Assembly: GCF_000583655.1 (NCBI RefSeq)
Contig: NZ_BAKI01000008.1
Location: 1-64,000 of the forward strand
Origin: Lentilactobacillus farraginis DSM 18382 = JCM 14108
GTDB lineage: Bacteria; Bacillota; Bacilli; Lactobacillales; Lactobacillaceae
Length of the DNA: 64,000 nt
Direction: 5' to 3'
Below, piece by piece: positions 16,327-24,082 of this stretch (its first letter is position 1; every line of letters begins with the position of its first letter). The position numbers were made by a program, and so were the translations under genes. The notes below the pieces were generated by a model. That model was not told the DNA's origin and made no database searches. It saw nothing but the letters and a program-made list of their open reading frames with translations.

Positions 16327-17943
16327 TTATTCAAAGTGTTTATATCTAAAGTATCGATACCCAATCTTCTTATCGAAAACCTGCTTGGATAAGCCGGTCG
16401 CATTGGCCATTGCCAAATAAATCAGCAATGCGACCAAGCCAAAGACTGCGGCATAAACAAATGCGGAAACTTTGGTTAACGGCAGGTAAACCCGCTCCAT
16501 CCCAGTTGCGGCCAAACCGACAGAAATCGCAAAGACCACGTTAACAATAATGTTAAGGGTTAATTTTGATAATTTGACTTTAAATTCTTTACAGATTTCA
16601 CGGATACTTAACAGACAAACCAGCCCAAAGGCAATCGCAGTTGCCAAAATAGCACCGAAGCCCTGCAGCCAGGTCACAAACGGTACCTGCAAAACCAGTT
16701 TGATAATCAAGCCGATAATTAGGTAAAACATCGCCTTTTTACTGTAGTGCAACGCCTGAAGCAGCGTTAAACTATTGATAGCCAAGCCAAGAATCAGACT
16801 TTGAATAATGTTCCAGAAAAGGTATCTGCCGCCCAAAAAACTAAACGGGAAAAATACGCCGTTAATCGCAAATGAAAGTGCGCTAAGAATCGTGACAATC
16901 GGCACCAATGCAAAGATCAGCATATTCAGATTTTGCAGAACCAAATCACCGATATTTTGCTTGCCAGCCGATCGACTACTTGCCAAAATTGGCAGAGTTG
17001 TTTCAGCAACCGCTAGCGCTAATGAGACCACCACCGTTGTAATTTTTGTTGGGTTGGCAGAAAACATGGTAAAAATATTTTGAGTATAAAGGGCCGTCTT
17101 ATGTAAGACATTTTCCATTACCTGCTTAAATACCAATTGGTCGACCAACTGCGTCAGTGAAATTCCTGATCCAACTACCACAAACGGAATGGATTCATAG
17201 GCGATCATTTTAAATGTCCGCCCAATTCCCTCCAAATCATATGGTTTACTTTGTTGACTTTTTTCAGCATAGTCAGCACTCTGCTTTTTGTAATAGGTTG
17301 CTAAATAAAAACAACTGGCCAATGCGCCAACCAAAGCAGCCATAACGCTTAAATAAACTGCATGGATAAACGTTTTATGAAAGATGTAGATAACAACATA
17401 TGTGGACACCAAAATAAAAATAATTCTAATGAACTGCTCCCATAATTGGGAAACACCAAACGGTTTTAAATCCTGATTTCCTTGAAACCACCCACGAGCA
17501 GCACTCATCGCCGGCAAAATTACAATTGCCGGTACCAGAAACCGAATAGCAGTTGTTGAAACTGCCGGAGAAACGACCGGACTATTAGCGGAAAGAAGCG
17601 GTGCCAACACATACAGCAGAATGCCACACACAACCCCAGAAATCAGCATAATTCCCAAACCAACCTTGGCTAATCGCTTAGAATTCAAAAATTTATTTTC
17701 ACCGTTATAATAGGCTACACGCCGAGCAATCGCTGACGGAAAACCGGCAGTTCCCAGGGAGATAAACAATGCATACGGCGTATATGACGTACTAAACAAC
17801 GCTTGGGCAGCATTCTGATTTGCGGCACTTCCCATCATTGCCAGCCATGGAATCAAATAGATCACGCCAAGCACCCGTGAAAAGATACTTCCAAATGAAA
17901 GCCAGAATGAACCTGACATAATTTTTTTATTCAAAGAAAACAC
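16327..17943 (-). CDS. MOP-superfamily flippase (MurJ/SpoVB-like)
   Basis: A 538-residue integral membrane protein with about 14 helices, starting with the family-typical SGSFWLSFGSIFSRVLGVIYLIPW and containing ARGWFQGNQDLKPFGVSQLWEQ near residue 125. These features place it in the polysaccharide-transport/SpoVB branch of the MVF/MOP flippases, which move lipid-linked cell-wall or polysaccharide precursors across the membrane. No glycosyltransferase genes adjoin it. The GTG at 17943 is used; a TTG three codons later is also possible. Confidence 0.85.
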   Translation of the reverse strand: MFSLNKKIMSGSFWLSFGSIFSRVLGVIYLIPWLAMMGSAANQNAAQALFSTSYTPYALFISLGTAGFPSAIARRVAYYNGENKFLNSKRLAKVGLGIMLISGVVCGILLYVLAPLLSANSPVVSPAVSTTAIRFLVPAIVILPAMSAARGWFQGNQDLKPFGVSQLWEQFIRIIFILVSTYVVIYIFHKTFIHAVYLSVMAALVGALASCFYLATYYKKQSADYAEKSQQSKPYDLEGIGRTFKMIAYESIPFVVVGSGISLTQLVDQLVFKQVMENVLHKTALYTQNIFTMFSANPTKITTVVVSLALAVAETTLPILASSRSAGKQNIGDLVLQNLNMLIFALVPIVTILSALSFAINGVFFPFSFLGGRYLFWNIIQSLILGLAINSLTLLQALHYSKKAMFYLIIGLIIKLVLQVPFVTWLQGFGAILATAIAFGLVCLLSIREICKEFKVKLSKLTLNIIVNVVFAISVGLAATGMERVYLPLTKVSAFVYAAVFGLVALLIYLAMANATGLSKQVFDKKIGYRYFRYKHFE

Positions 17944-18038
17944 GCTTTCTAATCAGATATCTAAAATGTTATTGTACCGTATTTTGACGGTCGATAGACA
18001 TCTAATTTCCGAATACTTTTAAAAGTTTAATTTTCAAT

Positions 18039-18599
18039 TTACGAATGACGGCCATCCGCTTTGTTAATCAACCCGAACTCAACAAAATCCCGATACTGAC
18101 CATTGGCATAAATCTGGTCTTTAAATTCAGCCTCTTTAATAAAGCCAAGGCGCTCTGGAATCGCACTACTTTTTGTGTTACCAGCTTCCACCTGAATCAA
18201 AATCTTATGTAACTTCATTTCATTGAAGCCATAATCTATCAATCGTTTAAGTGAACGGGTCATAATACCAAGTCCCTGGACCTGCTGTGAAAGCCAGTAC
18301 CCCACTTCCGCATGATGGTCAGATTGATTAATTTGGTGAAAATCAATCATGCCAACCGGCATATTATCAACCGCAATTGTCAACATGAACACTTTACCAG
18401 CAACCATTTGGCCCTGAATATATTTGATAAATTTCGCTTCTGACCGTTCGGATTTGGTATCATCTACCCATGGCATCCACTTTCTTAATTCATTTCGGTC
18501 TGCTTCAACGACTTCAAAAAGTGCCTGAGCCTGATTCTCCTCTGGAAGCAATAAGCTGACTTGATGACGATCAATATTAAATTGCTTAAAAACAAACAT
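18039..18599 (-). CDS. RimJ/RimL-type GNAT N-acetyltransferase
   Basis: A 186-residue acetyl-CoA-dependent transferase. The GNAT core shows as ADHHAEVGYWLSQQVQGLGIMTRSL-like acetyl-CoA binding around residues 95-120 and the late NTKSSAIPERLGF motif. It probably acetylates a ribosomal-protein N-terminus or a small amine. The start is the ATG at 18599, 8 bases after GAAAGGA; an upstream in-frame start would put the ribosome site inside the gene. It is a single-gene unit. Confidence 0.85.
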   Translation of the reverse strand: MFVFKQFNIDRHQVSLLLPEENQAQALFEVVEADRNELRKWMPWVDDTKSERSEAKFIKYIQGQMVAGKVFMLTIAVDNMPVGMIDFHQINQSDHHAEVGYWLSQQVQGLGIMTRSLKRLIDYGFNEMKLHKILIQVEAGNTKSSAIPERLGFIKEAEFKDQIYANGQYRDFVEFGLINKADGRHS

Positions 18600-18664
18600 T
18601 TTTGAGTTCCTTTCGAAAGTCAATCTGACATTTACCTTCTATTATAACCTATATTTGACATACA

Positions 18665-18702
18665 AAAACCCGACTTGGTAAAAGTACCAAATCGGATTTT
18701 TT
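18665..18702 (-). terminator. Terminator of the second MHS gene
   Basis: AAAACCCGA-c-TTGGT pairs with ACCAA-a-TCGG-aTTTTTT on the strand of the 18737-20065 gene, 35 bases after its stop. Confidence 0.65.
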
Positions 18703-18736
18703 AAATTACAATATCAGCGTGTTTAAATAAACAGCA

Positions 18737-20065
18737 TTACTTCGTGTAGTCAATTGACTTGGTTTCTTTGGTAGTTAGCAATGCGACCAACGAAACAAAG
18801 GCCATTAATGCCAGATAGAAACCAACCGCGTGGATCCCCCACTTATCAACCAAGAATGATGCAATTGTTGGCGCAAAGGCGGCACCAATGATAGCTGCCA
18901 AGTTGTAAGCAATTCCTGAACCTGAATAACGGGTGCTGGTCGGGAATAATTCCGGCAGCAGGGCGCCAACGGGTCCATAAATGATTCCGTAGATGAAGAA
19001 ACCAACAAAGATGAAGAACAAGCCACCGCCAACATTATGCTGTCCCTGGAAGAAGAATGGAAAAGCCAACGCAAAGGCGATAATCATCAATGTTCCAGTA
19101 ACCAACACACCCTTTCGGCCAAGTCGATCAGCAAACAGAGAGGCAACCACAATCATGACACCAAACAAAACAACTCCCAGCATCAGCAACAATAACCATT
19201 CACGATTATTAAAGCTCATGGCTGTGGTTACGTAACTCAATGACCACGTTGTCAGTAAATAGAAGAAGGTATAAGCAACTCCCATTATGAAGGTTCCCTT
19301 AAGAATTTGAGCCCAATTATGCTTAAAGACTTGGGCCAATGGTGCTTTTTGAACTTTGGACTTATCCATTGCCAAACGGAACAATGGCGTTTCTTGCATT
19401 TTTTCTCGAACAACCAATCCGACAACTACCAGAACAGCAGAAGCCAAGAATGGAATCCGCCAGCCAAATGCCTGCATTTGAGCCGGCTTTAATGTTGATT
19501 CAAGGACAAAGTAAAGACCATTACTCAGGAAAAAGCCAATTGGCGCACCCAATTCCGGAAAAGCACCATATAAAGCTCGGCGATTAGCCGGCGCATTTTC
19601 AGTTGCAACCAAAACAGCACCGGACCACTCACCGCCAAGCCCAATTCCTTGAATGAATCGAGCCAAACAAAGTAGAAGAACAGATAGGAGTCCCAAAGTC
19701 GCATAACTTGGCAGGACGCCGATAACAACCGTTGCGGTCCCCATCGTCAACAGCGAAACAACTAAAGTTTTCTTTCTTCCCAATTTGTCACCAAAATGGC
19801 CAAAGATTAGTGATCCTAAAGGTCTGGCAATAAAGGCAACCCCGAATGTTAAAAGACTTAAAATAAGAGCAATCGCCGGTGTTACTTTCGGGAAAAAGAC
19901 TTTCGGGAAGTATGTAGCTGCTGCAGTACCATAAGCATAAAAATCAAAAAATTCAATTGCGGTCCCGATCATCGAAGCTAAAATAACAGTTCTCACAGGA
20001 TCTCTTTGTAAAGTAACGGTCGATTCTTGTGTGGAATCAACCGCTGTCGTAGGCGTATCTTCCAT
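18737..20065 (-). CDS. MHS-family MFS transporter, paralogue of the 610-1932 gene
   Basis: A 442-residue twelve-helix carrier, colinear and very similar throughout to the MHS protein at 610-1932. They share LQRDPV at the N-terminus, IEFFDFYAYGTAAATYFP in helix 1, GHFGDKLGRK in motif A, and an identical end KETKSIDYTK. The start is the ATG at 20065, matching the paralogue; a GTG 4 codons upstream overlaps the ribosome site. Its leader peptide, attenuator and promoter (20173-20388) also match those of the paralogue, so the two carriers are a duplicated regulatory unit likely controlled by Ile/Val supply. The substrate is unproven. Confidence 0.85.
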   Translation of the reverse strand: MEDTPTTAVDSTQESTVTLQRDPVRTVILASMIGTAIEFFDFYAYGTAAATYFPKVFFPKVTPAIALILSLLTFGVAFIARPLGSLIFGHFGDKLGRKKTLVVSLLTMGTATVVIGVLPSYATLGLLSVLLLCLARFIQGIGLGGEWSGAVLVATENAPANRRALYGAFPELGAPIGFFLSNGLYFVLESTLKPAQMQAFGWRIPFLASAVLVVVGLVVREKMQETPLFRLAMDKSKVQKAPLAQVFKHNWAQILKGTFIMGVAYTFFYLLTTWSLSYVTTAMSFNNREWLLLLMLGVVLFGVMIVVASLFADRLGRKGVLVTGTLMIIAFALAFPFFFQGQHNVGGGLFFIFVGFFIYGIIYGPVGALLPELFPTSTRYSGSGIAYNLAAIIGAAFAPTIASFLVDKWGIHAVGFYLALMAFVSLVALLTTKETKSIDYTK

Positions 20066-20172
20066 AAAAACATTCACTCTCCTCTATCATTTACGTATTG
20101 TAGATTACAATACAAACACTCATTACCGGACAACTTTTTACCAATTTCCATAAACCACTTCCTTTCCTGAAA

Positions 20173-20249
20173 TAAAAAACGCCAAGAACTGTATTGACAG
20201 TTCTTGGCGAATGACACCAACCCTGCCCGCACGCTTGCGGGCACCCCAA
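20173..20249 (-). promoter_or_regulatory. Transcription attenuator of the second MHS gene
   Basis: On the minus strand, CTGCGGGC at the end of the leader frame can pair with GCCCGC a few bases later. GCCCGC can alternatively pair with the following GCGGGC. The terminator CGCCAAGAACTGT (20180-20192) pairs with ACAGTTCTTGGCG (20197-20209) and ends in six T. The terminator core GCCAAGAACTGTCAAT is the same as in the first unit at 403-418, showing common origin. Confidence 0.7.
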
Positions 20250-20327
20250 TTAGCCCGCAGTATGAATAATAATCACAATGCGAGAAATTAAGCTATTTAA
20301 GTATAATGATAAGTTGGTGTTTTTCAT
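20250..20327 (-). CDS. Ile/Leu/Val-rich leader peptide, 25 residues
   Basis: After GGAG and 9 further bases, an ATG opens a 25-codon frame with Leu codons in the first half and Ser-Arg-Ile-Val-Ile-Ile-Ile-His near the end. The last codons (GCG GGC TAA) are part of the first attenuator hairpin, so a ribosome finishing the peptide covers it. The shared Arg-(Ile/Val)-Val-Ile-Ile motif with the 291-350 peptide, and the same position relative to promoter and hairpins, support a real leader that senses branched-chain amino-acid charging. Confidence 0.7.
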   Translation of the reverse strand: MKNTNLSLYLNSLISRIVIIIHTAG

Positions 20328-20359
20328 TTCAAGCGATCTCCTTTTCATAAATTGGTTTC

Positions 20360-20388
20360 ATCTTAGCAAAATAAAAATTAAAAGTAAA
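20360..20388 (-). promoter_or_regulatory. Promoter of leader and second MHS gene
   Basis: TTTACT (20383-20388) and TAAGAT (20360-20365) are 17 bp apart on the minus strand, with a T-rich spacer almost identical to the promoter at 231-259. Confidence 0.65.
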
Positions 20389-20494
20389 TGAATTTTCAAA
20401 AATTAAGGGTTAATACCTATATAATTAGATATTAACCCTCTCAATGATATTCTAATACTATTGTCTAAGAATCGGCTTAATTTACTGGTGTGAC

Positions 20495-20617
20495 GGGTGT
20501 TAACCGTTTTGATGCGCACACTGTTTTAGGACTGCTACGCTAAGCAACGTCCTGCTCGTAAGGGATTTATTCCCAAAACCCCAGCCCGGGGTTCCCGGAA
20601 TAAACGCCTTACGCTCC
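20495..20617. repeat. Hairpin-bearing intergenic repeat, copy 1
   Basis: About 123 bp starting GGGTGTTAACCG and containing CGCACACTGTTTTAGGACTG. At 20557-20613 it has a long hairpin: CGTAAGG-GA-TTTATTCC pairs with GGAATAAA-CG-CCTTACG, capped by AACCCC/GGGGTT. An adjacent copy follows directly. The two copies differ in stem sequence but keep the pairing, so structure is conserved rather than sequence. No coding frame was recognised. Confidence 0.7.
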
Positions 20618-20741
20618 GAACGTTAACCGCTTAGCTTCGCACACTCTTTTAGGACTGCTACTCAAAACAACACCGCTCTATATAAGAGATCAATTCAAAA
20701 AATCCAAAACCGGGATTTCCTGAATTGACGTCTTATACTCC
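20618..20741. repeat. Hairpin-bearing intergenic repeat, copy 2
   Basis: About 124 bp aligned with copy 1: GTTAACCG, CGCACACTCTTTTAGGACTGCTAC, then a hairpin at 20681-20737. TATAAGA-GA-TCAATTCA pairs with TGAATTGA-CG-TCTTATA, with inner AATCC/GGATT. Six base pairs of the outer stem differ from copy 1 and each change is compensated, while the GA/CG internal loop is the same. Confidence 0.7.
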
Positions 20742-20770
20742 GGGTGTTAACCGTTTTGATGCGCACACTC
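20742..20770. repeat. Partial third copy of the repeat
   Basis: The first 28 bases of copy 1 (GGGTGTTAACCG to CGCACACT) recur exactly, ending at the stop codon of the next leftward gene. It marks the boundary of the repeat block. Confidence 0.6.
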
Positions 20771-21030
20771 TAATTTTCACTCAACGTTGCATACTTCTGA
20801 ATTTCCGGAGATAGATCGAACATCTTGGCTGCTTCGGATAACATTGCGTGATAAGGATACGAACCGTCTCGATACGGCTCAATCACCACTTCTTCTGAGA
20901 TTTTGGAAAGTGGCTTTTTGCCGTCTCGAACTTGTAACTTATCTAAATCTGCAATGATTCTTTTCTCAACTTCCGCGTAACTGCCGACCAGCGGCTTCGT
21001 TTCCAAATTGCCTTGAACTGAAATTTTCAT
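20770..21030 (-). CDS. Conserved-type hypothetical protein, 86 residues
   Basis: A small soluble acidic protein with no membrane helix and no recognised domain; it contains VGSYAEVEKRIIADLDKL and a Tyr-rich middle (EPYRDGSYPYHAML). The start is the ATG at 21030, 6 bases after GGAGGG; a longer frame upstream lacks a ribosome site. It is preceded leftward by the orphan FakA-like domain gene with 175 bp between them. The repeat block begins at its stop codon. The function is unknown. Confidence 0.6.
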   Translation of the reverse strand: MKISVQGNLETKPLVGSYAEVEKRIIADLDKLQVRDGKKPLSKISEEVVIEPYRDGSYPYHAMLSEAAKMFDLSPEIQKYATLSEN

Positions 21031-21204
21031 AAAAATCCCTCCGCAATCTATCGTTTTCTGAGAAAATACATCCATATTCAATCTTCCAGATATATTTAGT
21101 TATATCATACCAGCCATTGCCGATTTGTTCACCCTAAATTTAAGAAAAATCGATAACCAATAGCACATCTTTTATCATTTAAATTCCTACTTTCCCAACT
21201 GCTA

Positions 21205-21456
21205 TCAACCCTTTAACCCACGGGCCTGACGATCCATATCTTCAACGACGATATCAAAAATCTCGCCCAGTGACGCACAATATTCCAAAATTTCCCAAGG
21301 CTTGTTTGTGTGAAAATGAATCTTCACCAACGTTTCATCGCCGACCGCAATCAGGCTGTCACCTTCAAAATGACTTTTGATATAAGCGTCAATTGCATCC
21401 TCATCTAAATCATGACCATCAATTAAGCACTGAACATCGTATTTATATTTAATCAT
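21205..21456 (-). CDS. Stand-alone FakA/YloV C-terminal-like domain
   Basis: An 83-residue protein resembling the C-terminal region of the fatty-acid kinase FakA (DAK2-linked): KYDVQCLIDG, then GDSLIAVGDETLVKIHFHTNKPWEILEYCASLGEI. In FakA this part contacts the FakB fatty-acid-binding partner; the ATP-binding DAK2 part is wholly missing here. The start follows GGAGG at 6 bases and a terminator follows at a short distance upstream of it. It may be a regulatory or decoy partner, or a relic; it is intact as a small gene. Confidence 0.65.
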   Translation of the reverse strand: MIKYKYDVQCLIDGHDLDEDAIDAYIKSHFEGDSLIAVGDETLVKIHFHTNKPWEILEYCASLGEIFDIVVEDMDRQARGLKG

Positions 21457-21538
21457 CTTGTCCTCCGCTAAGATCAACCCATTTTCTGTTACTCACTATT
21501 ATAACGGTTTTGTGCTGAGCAACCCACTACTTGTCCAA

Positions 21539-21577
21539 AAAAGAAGCTGAATCTATCAATATCGATTCAGCTTCTTT
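21539..21577. terminator. Terminator
   Basis: AAAGAAGCTGAATC and GATTCAGCTTCTTT form a 14-bp perfect stem just downstream of the leftward hxlR-type gene. Confidence 0.75.
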
Positions 21578-21596
21578 AAGGCTAAGCTATTTTGTT

Positions 21597-21956
21597 TTAA
21601 GATGCTTGCGTATTCTTCACTTCACTGCTTTTTAATTGATTATACATAACACCCCACTGCTCCATTGCGGCAATGACCGGTTCGAGTGTCTGACCAAATT
21701 CCGTCAGTGAATAAGTCGTTTTGACCGGTACTGTTGGGTAAACTTCTTTTGAAATAACCCCATCAGCCAATAATTCTTTTAGCTGCAACGATAACATCCG
21801 TCGTGAGCAGTCAGACATTAACTTTTGCAGGTCGTTAAAACGTTTGGTGCCATCTAATAGATGATAAACAATGACACTTTTCCATTTTCCGGAAATAATC
21901 TGCAGGGTACTTTCAACGGGACAACCAGCTTGACAATCATAAATTTTTCGATTCAC
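21597..21956 (-). CDS. HxlR-family transcriptional regulator
   Basis: A 119-residue winged helix protein with the HxlR pattern: cysteines C8 and C12, then ISGKWKSVIVYHLLDGTKRFNDLQKL, and YSLTEFGQTLEPV near the end. HxlR regulators often sense aldehydes, quinones or disulfide stress through the N-terminal cysteine. The GTG start follows GGGAGG. It is divergent from the alcohol-dehydrogenase-like gene at 22134, the common arrangement for this family, so it likely controls that gene. Confidence 0.88.
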   Translation of the reverse strand: MNRKIYDCQAGCPVESTLQIISGKWKSVIVYHLLDGTKRFNDLQKLMSDCSRRMLSLQLKELLADGVISKEVYPTVPVKTTYSLTEFGQTLEPVIAAMEQWGVMYNQLKSSEVKNTQAS

Positions 21957-22133
21957 TTCAATTCCTCCCTGAACGATAAAGTATCGTTACTTTTATGATA
22001 ATTCGTGAAAGTAGCCGTTTCAAACAGAAGCCCTCGTTTCGGAAAAATTTGTAGCAAGGTTACAAAAAATTCACTTCTTGTATCCGGATTTTAAACGCCT
22101 AGACTGAAATTAGTTAGAAGGGAGTTTTTAAAA

Positions 22134-23162
22134 ATGACAAAAATGAATGCCATCGGCTTTACTCAGCACTTACCAATTACAGATCCAAATAGTTTTCAAT
22201 TATTCAAAATCGAAAAGCCAATTCCGACCGGCCGCGATTTGCTGGTCAAAATTATCGCAACTTCCGTAAATCCCGTTGATGTCAAAGTTCGTGGTAATGG
22301 CCACGGTGAACAAACGACACCAAAAATCATCGGTTGGGACGCTTATGGGGAAGTTACTGCTGTCGGTGAAGCAGTGACGTTATTTAAACCAGGTGAAAAG
22401 GTCTTTTATGCTGGTTCCTTTATTCGTTCGGGAACCGATAGCCAATTTCAGCTGGTAGATGAGCGGCTGGTTGGCCACGCACCAAAGAAATTAACTGCGT
22501 CCCAAATCGGCGGCATGCCGCTAACCAGTTTAACCGCTTGGGAAGCACTCTTTGAACGGCTTCAAATCAACCCGGACCAACCAAAGAAAAACGCTGGTCA
22601 AACCATTCTAATCATTAACGGCTCCGGCGGTGTTGGGTCGATTGCCACGCAACTAGCTCACATGGCTGGGCTAACAGTCATTGCCAGTGCGTCGAGAACG
22701 GAAACCATCGCCTGGGTCAGAAAAAACGGCGCCGACAAAGTTGTTAACCATCATCATAATCTGGTTACTGAAGTTCGCAAACTTGGTTTTCGATACGTTG
22801 ACGACATTCTTAATTTGAATGATTTGGACGGCCATTGGGACGAAATTGCTGAATTAATAAAACCAGCCGGTAAGGTGGGCGCGATTACCGAAAATGAGCG
22901 GGGAGTTAATCTGCAAAAACTAACCAAAAAGTGCGCGTCATTTCACTGGGAATGGATGTACAGCAAGTCTTACTATCACACTGCCGATATGATTACCCAG
23001 CACAATATTCTGGAAAGAGTCGCGCAATTACTGGATCAGGGTGTCATCCATTCAACTGTTACACAAACATTGAAACCAATCAATGTCAAAAATTTAAAGC
23101 AAGCGCATCAGGCAGTAGAAACCAATCACATGATTGGAAAAATTGCCATTTCAAATCAATAA
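22134..23162 (+). CDS. Zinc-binding-family alcohol dehydrogenase / quinone reductase
   Basis: A 342-residue MDR enzyme with an N-terminal GroES-like domain and a Rossmann fold (NGSGGVGSIATQLA near residue 165). It matches the ZADH/QOR-like branch (TIGR02817 type), which despite its name mostly lacks zinc ligands. It probably reduces electrophilic aldehydes or quinones with NADPH. The divergent HxlR gene and the shared 177-bp promoter region fit a stress-inducible detoxification pair. The start follows AGGGAG. Confidence 0.85.
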   Translation: MTKMNAIGFTQHLPITDPNSFQLFKIEKPIPTGRDLLVKIIATSVNPVDVKVRGNGHGEQTTPKIIGWDAYGEVTAVGEAVTLFKPGEKVFYAGSFIRSGTDSQFQLVDERLVGHAPKKLTASQIGGMPLTSLTAWEALFERLQINPDQPKKNAGQTILIINGSGGVGSIATQLAHMAGLTVIASASRTETIAWVRKNGADKVVNHHHNLVTEVRKLGFRYVDDILNLNDLDGHWDEIAELIKPAGKVGAITENERGVNLQKLTKKCASFHWEWMYSKSYYHTADMITQHNILERVAQLLDQGVIHSTVTQTLKPINVKNLKQAHQAVETNHMIGKIAISNQ

Positions 23163-23169
23163 AACGGAA

Positions 23170-23204
23170 AGGGGTGTGACAAAATTACTTTTGCCGCACC
23201 CCTG
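23170..23204 (+). terminator. Terminator
   Basis: AGGGGTG pairs with CACCCCT around a 20-base loop, shortly after the 23162 stop. Confidence 0.6.
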
Positions 23205-23266
23205 TTGTGTTAATCACAATTACTACCGAGCGAAAACGTGCGTCAAAAGGCAACTTCCTGCCACCC

Positions 23267-23740
23267 TCAATATTGCTCGGCTTTCGGAACCGTTACCCGT
23301 GCCTTGGTTTTGAACGGTAAAAAGGCAGCTTGTCTAGCCAAAATAATCGCCTGATGATAATGGCCATTTACCCGCACTTTTCCCTTGTGATAAAGCGCAA
23401 AACCGGCACAGTCGTCGGTTTGTTTTTTGCTAAAAAACGAGTATTGTACGTGTCCGGCCATCTTAATCTTTTGAATAACTAGATTTTTACCGCTAATCCG
23501 GTTTTGATTTTCTTGAACAGCTGTCGGTGCAACCCGTAAATTAGCAAACTGGTGTCGATATTGATCATAATAATGCCACGTTCCCCAAAACGATTTCGGC
23601 ATTTTATGTAGCCGAACAATTTTGATTTTCGGTGTTTTCTTTGCTTGCGCTGGTAGTGCATTCATCGTTCCAAACGAAATTGTCAACGATAACATACCCA
23701 AGAACGGTAATAGCAACTTTCTTTTAAAAATGCTTATCAT
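23267..23740 (-). CDS. Secreted hypothetical protein
   Basis: A 157-residue protein starting MISIFKRKLLLPFLG, with a hydrophobic signal segment and an AQA-K cleavage site near residue 33. The mature part is basic, with WGTWHYYDQYRHQF and VNGHYHQAIILARQ. Similar exported proteins of unknown role occur in lactobacilli. The start lies inside the last codons of the 23724-24053 gene (17-base overlap), so the pair is co-translated. The frame is also open upstream of this start, but only within its neighbour. Confidence 0.6.
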   Translation of the reverse strand: MISIFKRKLLLPFLGMLSLTISFGTMNALPAQAKKTPKIKIVRLHKMPKSFWGTWHYYDQYRHQFANLRVAPTAVQENQNRISGKNLVIQKIKMAGHVQYSFFSKKQTDDCAGFALYHKGKVRVNGHYHQAIILARQAAFLPFKTKARVTVPKAEQY

Positions 23741-24053
23741 CTCCCAATTCTTTCTCGAATTTTTTATCAAAATAATATTGTGCCCACATGCCATAAACCA
23801 AGCTGCAGATAGCCAAAAGGGCAACGAAAAATATCAATTCCCATGGTTGGTGCCGCTTCACCAATAAGATTATCAGTCCAAAGATTGTACCAAAGAAGCT
23901 GAAAAAGCCGACGCAATAAAGTCTGAAAATGTACCTTGGTTGCGACCACTGTGGCTTGTTTCCAAAATATTTGAATAACAAAAGGCCGATTACGCCGAAC
24001 CGCCACTTAACTTCCCACAACCGTTTTCTTCCAACTTCATGTTCAACTCTCAT
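23724..24053 (-). CDS. Small membrane protein with two or three helices
   Basis: A 109-residue protein with helices near residues 42-65 and 72-92, a basic N-terminus (KRLWEVKWRF) and an acidic C-terminus. The ATG used follows AAAGGATG at 9 bases. It lies 30 bp downstream of the ABC permease gene and overlaps the secreted-protein gene, so it belongs to the leftward set 26414 to 23267. No family is recognised. Confidence 0.6.
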   Translation of the reverse strand: MRVEHEVGRKRLWEVKWRFGVIGLLLFKYFGNKPQWSQPRYIFRLYCVGFFSFFGTIFGLIILLVKRHQPWELIFFVALLAICSLVYGMWAQYYFDKKFEKELGDDKHF

Positions 24054-24082
24054 CAAAGAATTTCATCCTTTCTAATTTCTGG

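Noticed and set aside
20495-20770. CRISPR array or IS element as explanation for the repeat block
   Set aside because: Units are about 123 bp with hairpins and no unique spacers of equal length, and there is no transposase frame.
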